The translations under genes were made by a program, and so were the position numbers. DNA of 64,000 nt. Origin: JBEVOS01 sp964563395 (lineage in GTDB: Bacteria > Pseudomonadota > Alphaproteobacteria > Caulobacterales > Aquidulcibacteraceae). This document shows, piece by piece, positions 16,248 through 24,493 of this stretch. Every line of letters begins with the position of its first letter. The first letter of the stretch is position 1. The DNA is taken from assembly GCA_964563395.1 (NCBI GenBank), contig CAZLWK010000008.1, positions 62,001-126,000 on the forward strand, given 5' to 3'. The notes beneath the pieces are model-generated. The model worked only from the letters and a program-made list of their open reading frames with translations. It had not been told where the DNA came from and did no database searches.

Positions 16248-16618
16248 TCGCGGCGGTGCGCCTCCTCGCGATCGCGCTCGCGCTGTCGCTGATGATCGGC
16301 GAGCTCTGGCGCAGCTGGGGCGCAGGCCGTCCGCTCTATGCGGTGATCGACGATCAAATTCTTGGCGTGCTGCTGATCGCCGGCGCCATCGCGCTACGGC
16401 GGGACACGTGGCGCACGCGCGGCCTGATGGCGGCGGCGTGGGGCGTCACCGCGGGCATGCTCTATGGCAGCTTCTTCGGCAAAGTGTTCGAGCCGGCGCG
16501 CACCAATGCGGGCAATTGGGATCTGGGCGTGCTCACGATGCTGATCGGCGTGGCGTTCGCGACGGCCATCATCGGGCTCGTCCTCACGCTCGCCGCGCCG
16601 ATGCGCACCGCCGACTGA
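16244..16618 (+). CDS. Small integral membrane protein, four predicted segments
   Basis: 124 residues. Hydrophobic stretches lie at about 3-20, 38-52, 62-80 and 93-118 (for example VLTMLIGVAFATAIIGLVLT). Its ATG overlaps the stop of the DUF2235 gene, so the two are translationally coupled. No family is recognised. It might anchor, export or protect against the hydrolase, but nothing in the sequence shows that. Confidence 0.65.
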   Translation: MIAAVRLLAIALALSLMIGELWRSWGAGRPLYAVIDDQILGVLLIAGAIALRRDTWRTRGLMAAAWGVTAGMLYGSFFGKVFEPARTNAGNWDLGVLTMLIGVAFATAIIGLVLTLAAPMRTAD

Positions 16619-16619
16619 C

Positions 16620-16790
16620 CTATTTGGGCGGCGTCACCACGGTCGTGGACTCACCGTCATGGGGGACGACGACCGCTTGTCCGGGTTCGGGATTGACGAT
16701 CACGGTGCGGTCCGAATGGCCGCAGGCGGCGAGGCCCGCGAGCGCGGCCAACGCGAGGGCCGCGAACGGCGCTTTGATAAGATCTGTCAT
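16620..16790 (-). CDS. Small lipoprotein
   Basis: 56 residues from the ATG at 16790. The N-terminus is a lipoprotein signal with the lipobox LAAC (ALAALAGLAACGHSD), so the mature protein would be only about 37 residues attached by Cys. The tail is Val/Pro/Thr-rich (VVVPHDGESTTVV). Such tiny lipoproteins are common and usually uncharacterised. It ends two bases from the convergent membrane-protein gene. Confidence 0.65.
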   Translation of the reverse strand: MTDLIKAPFAALALAALAGLAACGHSDRTVIVNPEPGQAVVVPHDGESTTVVTPPK

Positions 16791-16909
16791 GGAATGGCTC
16801 GTCTTCTTGTTGAAACTGCATCCCCCAACGCCGGGCCGGCGCCGGCGTTCCGGCGTGCGGACGGGCGCACCCTGAACGAATCGCGAAAAAGGCGCCAAGA
16901 TGCGCGGCC

Positions 16910-17953
16910 ATGCCTGATTCCGCCGCCGAGCGTCTGATTTCGCCCGTCCGCATGCCCGGCGAGGGCGCGGACAGGGCGCTGCGCCCCACGGGCTTCGACG
17001 AGTTCGTCGGCCAGCCGGCGGCGAAGGCCAATCTCAAAGTGTTCGTGGAGGCGGCGCGGGCGCGGGGCGAGGCGCTCGATCACACGTTGCTGTTCGGCCC
17101 GCCGGGCCTTGGCAAGACGACTTTGGCGCAAATCCTGGCGCGCGAACTGGGCGTGGGCTTTCGCGCCACCTCGGGGCCCGTGATCGCGCGCGCGGGCGAT
17201 CTTGCCGCGCTTCTCACCAATCTTGAGCCGCGCGACGTTCTGTTCATCGATGAGATTCACCGCCTCGCCCCGGCGGTGGAGGAAATCCTCTATCCGGCGA
17301 TGGAGGACTATCATCTCGATCTGATCATCGGCGAAGGGCCATCGGCGCGCAGCGTGCGCATCGACATCGCGCCGTTCACGCTGGTGGGCGCGACGACGCG
17401 CGCGGGCTTATTGGGCACGCCGCTGCGCGATCGCTTCGGCATTCCGGTGCGGCTTGAATTCTATGGGCCCGAAGAACTCACCGGCATCGTGCGCCGCGCG
17501 GGCGAAAAGCTCGGCGCTCCGCTCACGGAGGAAGGGGCGCTCGAAATCGCCAAGCGCGCGCGTGGGACGCCGCGCGTGGCGGTGCGTCTGTTGCGGCGCG
17601 TGCGCGATTTCGCCGATACGGGCGGCGGCGCGATCGACGCCAAACTCGCCGACAAGGCGCTCAAGCGCCTCGATGTCGACAGCGACGGCCTCGATCTCTT
17701 GGATCGGCGTTATCTCAAGGCGCTCGTCGAGAACTATGGCGGCGGCCCAGTCGGCGTTGAAACGCTCGCGGCCGCTCTCGCCGAAGCGCGCGACGCGATC
17801 GAGGATGTGATCGAGCCGTATCTGATGCAGCAAGGCTTCGTGATGCGCACGCCGCGCGGGCGCATGGCGGCGGCGAAAGCGTATGAGCGCATGGGCAAGA
17901 GGCCGCCGCCCTCGGGCCCGGCGCAGAGCGGGCTGTTCGAGGAGGAGGGGTAG
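16910..17953 (+). CDS. ruvB: Holliday junction DNA helicase RuvB
   Basis: 347 residues. ALRPTGFDEFVGQ opens the AAA+ domain, with Walker A FGPPGLGKTTLAQI, Walker B VLFIDEIHRL, sensor 1 LVGATTRAGLL and the arginine finger in LRDRFGI. The C-terminal winged helix includes EPYLMQQGFVMRTPRGRMA. It is the motor of the RuvABC complex. It is separated from ruvC/ruvA and is on the opposite strand. A GAAC-N7-GAAA sequence at 16874-16888 differs by one base from a LexA box, 22 bases before the start. Confidence 0.97.
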   Translation: MPDSAAERLISPVRMPGEGADRALRPTGFDEFVGQPAAKANLKVFVEAARARGEALDHTLLFGPPGLGKTTLAQILARELGVGFRATSGPVIARAGDLAALLTNLEPRDVLFIDEIHRLAPAVEEILYPAMEDYHLDLIIGEGPSARSVRIDIAPFTLVGATTRAGLLGTPLRDRFGIPVRLEFYGPEELTGIVRRAGEKLGAPLTEEGALEIAKRARGTPRVAVRLLRRVRDFADTGGGAIDAKLADKALKRLDVDSDGLDLLDRRYLKALVENYGGGPVGVETLAAALAEARDAIEDVIEPYLMQQGFVMRTPRGRMAAAKAYERMGKRPPPSGPAQSGLFEEEG

Positions 17954-17975
17954 GGGGGAGGGGACCGCCCCGCCG

Positions 17976-18800
17976 TCAGCCGCCGCGCTCGGCGCGCTTG
18001 GCCGCGCTCCACAAGGTCTCCAAATCCTCAAGCGGCTGCGTTCCACTTTTGCCGTCGGCCGCGAGCGCAGTTTCGATGAAGCGGAAGCGCTGCGTGAATT
18101 TCGCGTTGGCGCGGCGTAGCGCTTCTTCGGGATCGACGCCGATCTTGCGCGCGAGATTGGCCATCACGAAAAGCAGATCGCCCATTTCTTCGGTCATGGC
18201 CTCCGGATCGGCGTGCGCGCGCGCCTCGGCGAGCTCGGCCAATTCCTCATCCAGCTTTTCCAGAACCGCCTCGGCGTTCGGCCAATCAAAGCCGATGCGC
18301 GCGGCGCGCTTGGTCAGCTTCTCGGCGCGCATCAAGGACGGCAGCGCCATCGGCACATCGTCGAGCAGGCCTTGTTGCGCCTTGGCGCCGCGCTCGGCCG
18401 CCTTCATGTCCTCCCAGGCTCTGGTCTGCTCCTCGGCGGTGCGCAGCTCGGCTTCGCCGAACACATGGGGATGGCGCGCGCGCATCTTGGCGGCGAGGCC
18501 GCTCGCGACATCGGCCAGATCGAACGCGCCGTCCTCCTCGGCCATGCGGGCGTGGAACAGCACCTGGAAGAGGAGATCGCCCAGCTCCTCCTTGAGATCG
18601 CCCATCGCGCCGCGCGCGATCGCATCGGCCACCTCATAGGCCTCCTCGATCGTGTAGGGGGCGATGGTGGCGAAGGTCTGCTCGCGGTCCCACGGGCAGC
18701 CGCCGTTCGGATCGCGCAGGCGCTTCATCACGTCCGCCGCCGCGAGGAGCGCGGCGCTGAGCCTGCTATCTTCCTCATTTAGATCGGTTTTTCGGCCCAT
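17976..18800 (-). CDS. mazG: Nucleoside triphosphate pyrophosphohydrolase MazG
   Basis: 274 residues from the ATG at 18800. Two MazG domains are visible. The first contains CPWDREQTFATIAPYTIEEA (the family hallmark), YEVADAI and LKEELGDLLFQVLFHARMAE. The second contains LEKLDEELAELAEAR and MTEEMGDLLFVMANLARKIG. It hydrolyses NTPs to NMP and pyrophosphate and cleans oxidised or excess nucleotides. It is the last gene of the minus-strand run from the D,D-carboxypeptidase and lies 40 bases after the MBL gene. Confidence 0.95.
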   Translation of the reverse strand: MGRKTDLNEEDSRLSAALLAAADVMKRLRDPNGGCPWDREQTFATIAPYTIEEAYEVADAIARGAMGDLKEELGDLLFQVLFHARMAEEDGAFDLADVASGLAAKMRARHPHVFGEAELRTAEEQTRAWEDMKAAERGAKAQQGLLDDVPMALPSLMRAEKLTKRAARIGFDWPNAEAVLEKLDEELAELAEARAHADPEAMTEEMGDLLFVMANLARKIGVDPEEALRRANAKFTQRFRFIETALAADGKSGTQPLEDLETLWSAAKRAERGG

Positions 18801-18840
18801 CAAAATCTCGCATAAGATAGATTATGGGAAATAATGCGAC

Positions 18841-19674
18841 TCAGGCGGAAGGGCTTTGATATGGGAGATCGATGCTCCAGCCGTCGAACGCCGGCTCCAC
18901 GCCCGCCGGCAGCTCGGCCTTGAGCCGCTGATAATCGAGGTCGATATGCATGTTGGTGAGCATTGTGCGCTTGGGGCCCAGCGCCGCAGCCCAAGCGAGC
19001 GCCTGTTCCAGATGCGCATGAGTCGGATGCGGCGCGTAGCGCAGCGCGTCCACAATCCAGAGGTCGAGCCCATCCAGCCGCGCCATCGATCGTTCCGGTA
19101 GCGCAACAAGATCGTTGGAATAGGCGCCGGCGCCGAAGCGGAAGCCGAGCGAGGCCGTGCCCAGCCCATGATCCTGATCGAGCGGCGTCAGCGCCAAAGC
19201 GCCGCCCGGCCCTTCCACGAGAACGTCCTCGCCATGCGTGAGCGATCCGGCATCCTCAAGGATCGCGGGATAGCCCTTCTTCGATTCAAAACAATAATCG
19301 AAGCGGCGCGTGAGCGTGGCGCGCGTCGGCGCGTCCATGAACACGGGCGTGCGCCGGCGCGTGCGGATGACGAAGGCGCGCAGATCGTCGAGACCGTGGG
19401 TCTGGTCGGCGTGATCGTGCGAGAACAAAACGGCGTCCACGTGCGCGACGCGCGCGGCGATCATCTGCTCGCGCAGATCGGGCGCGGTGTCGATCAAGAC
19501 GGTGGTGGCGTCCCGCGGCGCGCCAGGCGCGTCGGCCCAAAGCTGCAGCAATAGCCCGCAGCGCGTGCGCCGATTGCGCGGCTCGCTCGGATCGCACGCA
19601 CCCCAATCGCCGTCGGCGCGCGGCACGCCGCCGGACGAGCCGCAGCCAAGAATGGTGACGCGCAGAACGCTCAT
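18841..19674 (-). CDS. MBL-fold metallohydrolase, PhnP-like
   Basis: 277 residues. VTILGCGSSGGVPRADGDWG opens the RNase Z/PhnP-like fold. The metal motif is SHDHADQTHGLDDLR, with further ligands in DQDHGL and the closing LTNMHIDLDY. RTRCGLLLQ precedes the first strand pair. Members hydrolyse phosphodiesters, including cyclic phosphates; the substrate is unknown. It overlaps tatD by four bases, an arrangement conserved in many alphaproteobacteria. Confidence 0.9.
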   Translation of the reverse strand: MSVLRVTILGCGSSGGVPRADGDWGACDPSEPRNRRTRCGLLLQLWADAPGAPRDATTVLIDTAPDLREQMIAARVAHVDAVLFSHDHADQTHGLDDLRAFVIRTRRRTPVFMDAPTRATLTRRFDYCFESKKGYPAILEDAGSLTHGEDVLVEGPGGALALTPLDQDHGLGTASLGFRFGAGAYSNDLVALPERSMARLDGLDLWIVDALRYAPHPTHAHLEQALAWAAALGPKRTMLTNMHIDLDYQRLKAELPAGVEPAFDGWSIDLPYQSPSA

Positions 19675-20477
19675 GCGAACGCCGCGTCCCGCGCGGGAAT
19701 TCGCGCGAACAAGCGATGGAAATTGTCTGCGACGCGCGCGGCGCAGGCTTCGAGCTCAAGGCCGCGCAAAGCGGCGAAGGCGCGGTACACATCGACCACG
19801 TGGCGCGGCTCGCAGCGCTGGCCCCGGTGCGGCACGGGCGTCAGATACGGGCAATCGGTTTCCAGGATGACGCGCTCGATCGGCGTCTCGGCGGCGATGG
19901 CGCGCACGTCGTGCGCGTTCTTGAACGTCATGATGCCGGAAAAGGAGAAATAGGCGCCGATCTTCAGCGCGCGCCGCGCAAGGCTCTCCCCGCTCGTGTA
20001 GCAATGCATGAGGAGGGGGAAAGCCCCCTTCCCCATCTCCTCCTCCAGAATGTCGGCGGTGACCTCGTCCGCGCCGCGCGTGTGCACGATCAGCGGCAGC
20101 CCCGTCGCGCGCGCGGCGGCGATGTGCGTGCGAAACACGGCGATCTGCTGATCGAGCGGACTGAAGCCATAATGCTGATCGAGCCCGGTTTCGCCGATGC
20201 CGGCGATCTTTGGATTTTCGGCGTGCGCGATCAAAGTCGCCGCGCTGAGCTCGAGATGATCTTTCGCGTGATGTGGGTGCGCGCCGACGCTGGCGTGGAT
20301 ATCGTCGTGCGCGCGCGCGAGCGCGGCGACGGCCGTCGCGTTCTCCATCGCGTCGCAGATTGTCAGCATGATTCCAACGCCCGCCGCGCGCGCGGCCGCG
20401 AGCACCGCGTCGCGATCGGCGTCGAACGCGGCATGATGCAGGTTGACGTGGCTGTCGATGAACATCGCGCCCGTCAT
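19671..20477 (-). CDS. tatD: TatD-family metal-dependent hydrolase (DNase-like)
   Basis: 268 residues, or 264 from the internal ATG at 20465. The TIM-barrel markers are IGETGLDQHYGFSPLDQQ, LPLIVHTRGADE, LMHCYTSG and ERVILETDCPYLTPVPHRG. The first metal motif reads FIDSHVNLHH where most members have HxH, so the second His is Asn. The protein likely acts as a cytoplasmic 3-prime exonuclease or deacylase-like enzyme. It overlaps both holB (four bases) and the MBL gene (four bases). Confidence 0.92.
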   Translation of the reverse strand: MTGAMFIDSHVNLHHAAFDADRDAVLAAARAAGVGIMLTICDAMENATAVAALARAHDDIHASVGAHPHHAKDHLELSAATLIAHAENPKIAGIGETGLDQHYGFSPLDQQIAVFRTHIAAARATGLPLIVHTRGADEVTADILEEEMGKGAFPLLMHCYTSGESLARRALKIGAYFSFSGIMTFKNAHDVRAIAAETPIERVILETDCPYLTPVPHRGQRCEPRHVVDVYRAFAALRGLELEACAARVADNFHRLFARIPARDAAFA

Positions 20478-21436
20478 GGCCGGGCGGCGGCGGCGCGGTC
20501 AAGCACGCCGGCCGCGCGCGCCAGCGCGTGCGCTGGATCCATGTCGAGACCGTCCGCTTCCGCGCGCAGCGCCTCGAGCGCCGACCAGGCCTCGGCCCAG
20601 CGCGCTTCATTGGGCGTTTCCAGCGCGCGCGCGCGCAGCCATTCGCCGGCGATGTCGAGCGCGAGCGCCAGCCGCTCCTCGCCCTCGCCGCCCGCGCGCG
20701 ATTGCAGGGCGGTCAACACCGCCCGCGCGCCGTCCTTTTCAAGGCGCGCCAATGCCGCCTCCAGATCTTCCGCCAGCGCCTCGGCCCCGGCGCCGGCAAG
20801 CGCGCGCACGAAGCCGGGGCGTCCCCGCGCGAGGCGCAGGAGGGCGAGGCTCGCGGCCCCCTCCCCGGCCACGCGCGCCATCTCGTCCGGGGAGAGGGCG
20901 CGCAAGGGCAGGCGCCGGCAGCGCGAGCGGACGGTGGCGAGCGCGCCGCCCGGCGCGTGACACACCAGCATGAGCACGGCGCGCGGCGGCGGCTCTTCCA
21001 GCGTTTTCAAAAGCGCGTTGGCGGCGTTGCGATTGAGATCGTCGACGCAATCGACGATCGCCACGCGCATGCCGCCTTCGGCCGGCGCCATGGAGAAGAA
21101 ATGGCCGAGCGCGCGCGCATCGTCGACGGCGATGTCGCGCTTGAGCTTGCCGCGCTCGTTGAGGCCGCGCTCGAGCACGAAGAGATCGGGATGGGCGCGG
21201 CCCTCGATGCGGCGCGCGATCGGATCGCCGGGATCGACGTCGAACGGGCGCGGGCCGGTTAGTTTTGCGCCCAGGGCGCGGCGCGCGAAGCGATAGGCGA
21301 GCGTGGCCTTGCCGATGCGGCGCGGACCGGTGATCAGCCAGGCATGGTGCATCCGCGCGCCGGCCAGAGCATCGGCGAGCGCGGCCTCTTCAGCCTCGTG
21401 GCCGATGAAATCATAGGTTTCGCGCGGTTCGCTCAT
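20474..21436 (-). CDS. holB: DNA polymerase III subunit delta'
   Basis: 320 residues. The AAA+ fold contains HHAWLITGPRRIGKATLAYR (an altered Walker A, usual for delta'), KRDIAVDDARAL, VAIVDCVDDLNRNAANALLK and the SRC motif (VRSRCRRLPL). Four zinc cysteines seen in enterobacterial delta' are not present, as is usual in alphaproteobacteria. It is part of the clamp loader. It overlaps tmk upstream and tatD downstream by four bases each. Confidence 0.94.
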   Translation of the reverse strand: MSEPRETYDFIGHEAEEAALADALAGARMHHAWLITGPRRIGKATLAYRFARRALGAKLTGPRPFDVDPGDPIARRIEGRAHPDLFVLERGLNERGKLKRDIAVDDARALGHFFSMAPAEGGMRVAIVDCVDDLNRNAANALLKTLEEPPPRAVLMLVCHAPGGALATVRSRCRRLPLRALSPDEMARVAGEGAASLALLRLARGRPGFVRALAGAGAEALAEDLEAALARLEKDGARAVLTALQSRAGGEGEERLALALDIAGEWLRARALETPNEARWAEAWSALEALRAEADGLDMDPAHALARAAGVLDRAAAARP

Positions 21437-22059
21437 GGGAGTCGCGCGGCGATAAGGGCGCGGGCCCGCGCGAGCGTTTCTTCCTTGGGCGCGGAAGCGT
21501 CGATCAGCGCGCAGCGCCGCGGCTCACGCGCGGCGATGGCCAGGAACGCCGCGCGCACCTTGGCGTGAAACTCCGCGCCCTTCTCCTCGAACCGGCCCTC
21601 GCCGAGGGCGATGCTGTGCGCGCGCGCCAAGCCTTGCGCGGGATCGAGATCGAGCACCAGCGTCAGATCGGGAATGGGCGCGGCGATCAGCGCGTTGAGC
21701 GCAATGAAGGTTTCTTCCGGCAAGCCGCCGGCGGCGACCTGATAGGCGTAAGTTGAATCGAGATAGCGGTCGCAAATGACGATCGCGCCGCGCGCGAGCG
21801 CGGGACGGATGACGCGCTCAAGGTGATCGCTGCGCGCCGCCGCGAACAACAGCGCCTCCGTGACCGGGCTCCAACGATCGCCGGCGCCTTGTACGAGAAG
21901 CGCGCGAATGGCGTCCGCGCCCGGCGAGCCGCCCGGCTCGCGCGTGGTGACGACGTCATGGCCTTCGGCGGCGAGCGCTTCGGCAAGACCGCGCGCCAGA
22001 GTGGATTTGCCGACGCCTTCGCCGCCTTCAAGCGTGATGAAGCGGCCGCGCGCGCCCAT
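21433..22059 (-). CDS. tmk: Thymidylate kinase
   Basis: 208 residues. The P-loop is FITLEGGEGVGKSTLA, followed by VVTTREPGGSPGADAIR, ARSDHLERVIRPAL and CDRYLDSTYAYQ. The LID-type region lies near EGRFEEKGAEFHAKV. It phosphorylates dTMP to dTDP. It starts four bases after the carboxypeptidase stop and overlaps holB. Confidence 0.96.
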   Translation of the reverse strand: MGARGRFITLEGGEGVGKSTLARGLAEALAAEGHDVVTTREPGGSPGADAIRALLVQGAGDRWSPVTEALLFAAARSDHLERVIRPALARGAIVICDRYLDSTYAYQVAAGGLPEETFIALNALIAAPIPDLTLVLDLDPAQGLARAHSIALGEGRFEEKGAEFHAKVRAAFLAIAAREPRRCALIDASAPKEETLARARALIAARLP

Positions 22060-22063
22060 GCGC

Positions 22064-23224
22064 TCAAGACCCGCCGGAGAAGGTGAGGCGCACGCCCTCG
22101 AACGCCTTGGCGAACCAATTCGCGCCGCCGATCCGCCGCGCGCTCACAAGCGGATAAGTCCGCCGCGCAAAGCCCGGGCCTTCAACGACGAGCGTAGCCA
22201 CCTCCTGGCCCTGTTCGATCGGCGCGCGCAGCGGGCCCTGATATTCGACATAAGCGGTGAGCCCCGCGCGCACGGCGTGCGGCACGCCGACGACAATGCC
22301 GTTCGGCGACACGAGCGGCGCGGTGCGGCGCGAGCCCAAGAACACGTCGGCTTCCGCGATCGGCGCGTTCGGCGCGGCGAGCGTCACCATCTCATAGTCC
22401 AGGAAGGCGGCGCGCATCAGGCGTTCCGCTTCGCTCTTGCGCTCGGCCATGCTGCGCGCGCCATTGAACGCGATGATGCGCCGCTGGCCGTCAGCCATCG
22501 CCGAGCCGATGAGGCCGTAGCCGGATTCATTGGTGTGGCCGGTCTTGACGCCATCGGCGCCGGCATAGGCGCCGAGCAGCGGATTGCGGTTTTCCTGCGT
22601 GCGATTGTTGTAGGTGAAGCTGCGCTCCGCATAGAGGCGATAAATCTCGGGAAATTCGTTGATCAGATGGCGCGCGAGACGCGCCAGATCGGCGGTGGAG
22701 ATGACGTGCTCCGGATCGGGCAGGCCCGTGACATTGCGAAAGCGCGCCGAGCGCAAGCCAAGTTCGCCCGCGCGCCGATTCATCTGCGCGACGAACGCCG
22801 CTTCCGAGCCGGCGATGCCTTCGGCGAGCACGATGCAGGCGTCATTGGCGGACACGATGATCAGGCCGCGAATGAGGTCGCCGACGCGCACGCGCGAATT
22901 CAATTCGAGGAACATGTGCGAGCCGTCGCTCATCGCGCCGTTGCGCCACGCATATTCGCTCACCGAATAGGTGGTGTTCTCGTTGATTTCGCCTGCCTTC
23001 AGTTTTTCCGCGACGATCAGCATCGTCATCAGCTTGGACATCGAAGCGGGCGGGATCGGCGTTTCGCAATCGTCGCAGGAGAGGATCGCGCCGGTCGCGC
23101 CGTCCATGATCACGGCGTGGCGCGCACCGGCGCTCGTCGCGCTATCGCCCGCGCGCGGCTGCGCGGCGGCGGGGCCGACGATCATCGCAAGGACCAGGAG
23201 GCAGGCGGAGAGAAGTGGACGCAT
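22064..23224 (-). CDS. D-alanyl-D-alanine carboxypeptidase (PBP5/6-type)
   Basis: 386 residues from the ATG at 23224, with a signal peptide (LLSACLLVLAMIVGPAAA). The penicillin-binding motifs are all present: SMSK (SxxK), SAN (SxN) and KTGHT (KTG). The C-terminal beta-rich domain (VEYQGPLRAPIEQGQEV) and a terminal amphipathic stretch (FAKAFEGVRLTFSG) match membrane-tethered family members. It trims pentapeptides in the periplasm. An additional CDDCETPIPP segment carries a Cys pair. It heads the tmk-holB-tatD operon. Confidence 0.94.
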   Translation of the reverse strand: MRPLLSACLLVLAMIVGPAAAQPRAGDSATSAGARHAVIMDGATGAILSCDDCETPIPPASMSKLMTMLIVAEKLKAGEINENTTYSVSEYAWRNGAMSDGSHMFLELNSRVRVGDLIRGLIIVSANDACIVLAEGIAGSEAAFVAQMNRRAGELGLRSARFRNVTGLPDPEHVISTADLARLARHLINEFPEIYRLYAERSFTYNNRTQENRNPLLGAYAGADGVKTGHTNESGYGLIGSAMADGQRRIIAFNGARSMAERKSEAERLMRAAFLDYEMVTLAAPNAPIAEADVFLGSRRTAPLVSPNGIVVGVPHAVRAGLTAYVEYQGPLRAPIEQGQEVATLVVEGPGFARRTYPLVSARRIGGANWFAKAFEGVRLTFSGGS

Positions 23225-23339
23225 CAAGGGCTCGTTCCGGTCAGACGCGCCGAAAGTCTAGACCGATTCAACACCGCGTCCGCTAAACCGGGAAGCGGGC
23301 GAGGGTGAGGCGGAGCCCCGCCTCCACTCCAAAGCGCGT

Positions 23340-24413
23340 CTAGCGGGCGGCGACGACCGCTTCTGGAAAGCCGAGCGCCGCAATCTCAGCGCGCGCGGTC
23401 TCGGCCTCGGCCCGACTGTCAAAGCCGATCAGACGCACCCGGAACAATTCGCCGGAGGCGGTCTGACGCGGCTCCACCAGCACCTCGCCGGCGGATTCGA
23501 GCTCCGCGCGTACGCGGTGGGCGTTCTGGAGGTCGGAGAAGGCGCCGACCTGCACCACATAGGCGCCACTAGGGGCCGCCGGCTGCGCGCTGAAGCGCAC
23601 CGGCGTCTCCGGCGCGGGCGCGGCGGGAACGGGCGCTGGCGCGGACTGGGGCGCGATTTGGGGGGCGCGGTCGGCGGCGGCGGGCGATGCGCCATAGCGC
23701 TGCGGGGCGGGCCCGAGATAGCGCACATGCACGCGGGCCGTGCCGTTTTCCGCAAAGCCCAGCGTTTCGGCGGCGCGGCGCGACAGATCGATCACGCGCT
23801 CGCTCACAAACGGACCCCGATCGGTGACGCGCACGATCACCTCGCGATTGTTCGCAAGGTTGGTGACCTGCACGAGGCTCGGAATCGGCAAGGTCGGATG
23901 GGCGGCGGTCAGCGCGCTGGAATCATAGGTTTCGCCATTGGCGGCGGCCGCGCCATGAAAGCCGGGGCCATACCAGGAGGCGAGGCCCGTTTCGGCATAG
24001 CCAGGCTCGGGCGTGGGCACGTAAGTGCGCCCATTGGCCTCGTAGGGGGGGCCTACGCGCTCTTCCGCCAGCCAGGCGGGACGCTGCGCCGGCGCGGGGG
24101 ACGCTTGCGGCGCTTGAGAAGCCGCCTGCGACGCTTCAGACGCAGCCGAGGCTTCCATGCGACGCGGCGTGGAGGGGCGGGTGAGGTCGATCACGCCCCC
24201 CTCTTCTCGGCGCTCCCGCCGTTCGAAGCCGACGCCATAGCCATAGGAGCGCTCATCCCCGCCCGGCAGCGCCGCATAGGTTTGGGCGGTCTGCGCCGCC
24301 GGCGTGCGCCCGGCATAGGTGATCGGCGCCGGCTGCGCGCCCGCCTCAACGACGGCGCACATCGCGCCCGCCATGGCGATGAAAGCGAGCTTGCCGGGAG
24401 AGATGTTCCGCAT
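23340..24413 (-). CDS. rlpA: RlpA-family septal lytic transglycosylase with SPOR domain
   Basis: 357 residues from the ATG at 24413. An upstream GTG at 24464 is less likely because the signal peptide (LAFIAMAGAMCAVVEAGA) starts right after 24413. A low-complexity linker (Ala/Gln/Pro) follows. The double-psi beta-barrel domain covers about 135-225: TGLASWYGPGFHG, ANGETYD, AAHPTLPIPSLVQVTNLA and VRVTDRGPF with the catalytic Asp. The C-terminal SPOR domain (GAYVVQVGAFSDLQNAHRVR) binds denuded septal glycan. It acts in the envelope at division and sits in front of the D,D-carboxypeptidase. Confidence 0.93.
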   Translation of the reverse strand: MRNISPGKLAFIAMAGAMCAVVEAGAQPAPITYAGRTPAAQTAQTYAALPGGDERSYGYGVGFERRERREEGGVIDLTRPSTPRRMEASAASEASQAASQAPQASPAPAQRPAWLAEERVGPPYEANGRTYVPTPEPGYAETGLASWYGPGFHGAAAANGETYDSSALTAAHPTLPIPSLVQVTNLANNREVIVRVTDRGPFVSERVIDLSRRAAETLGFAENGTARVHVRYLGPAPQRYGASPAAADRAPQIAPQSAPAPVPAAPAPETPVRFSAQPAAPSGAYVVQVGAFSDLQNAHRVRAELESAGEVLVEPRQTASGELFRVRLIGFDSRAEAETARAEIAALGFPEAVVAAR

Positions 24414-24493
24414 CGAGCGCCTCAATTTCGAAGGCGCTTGTCTAACAGAGACGGATTTCGTCACGGTTAGTTTTCACGGTTATTTCAGCTTTA

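Noticed and set aside
16874..16888. LexA box before ruvB
   Set aside because: Only GAAC-N7-GAAA; one mismatch in an eight-base motif is too frequent to call as a site. Kept as part of a low-interest finding.
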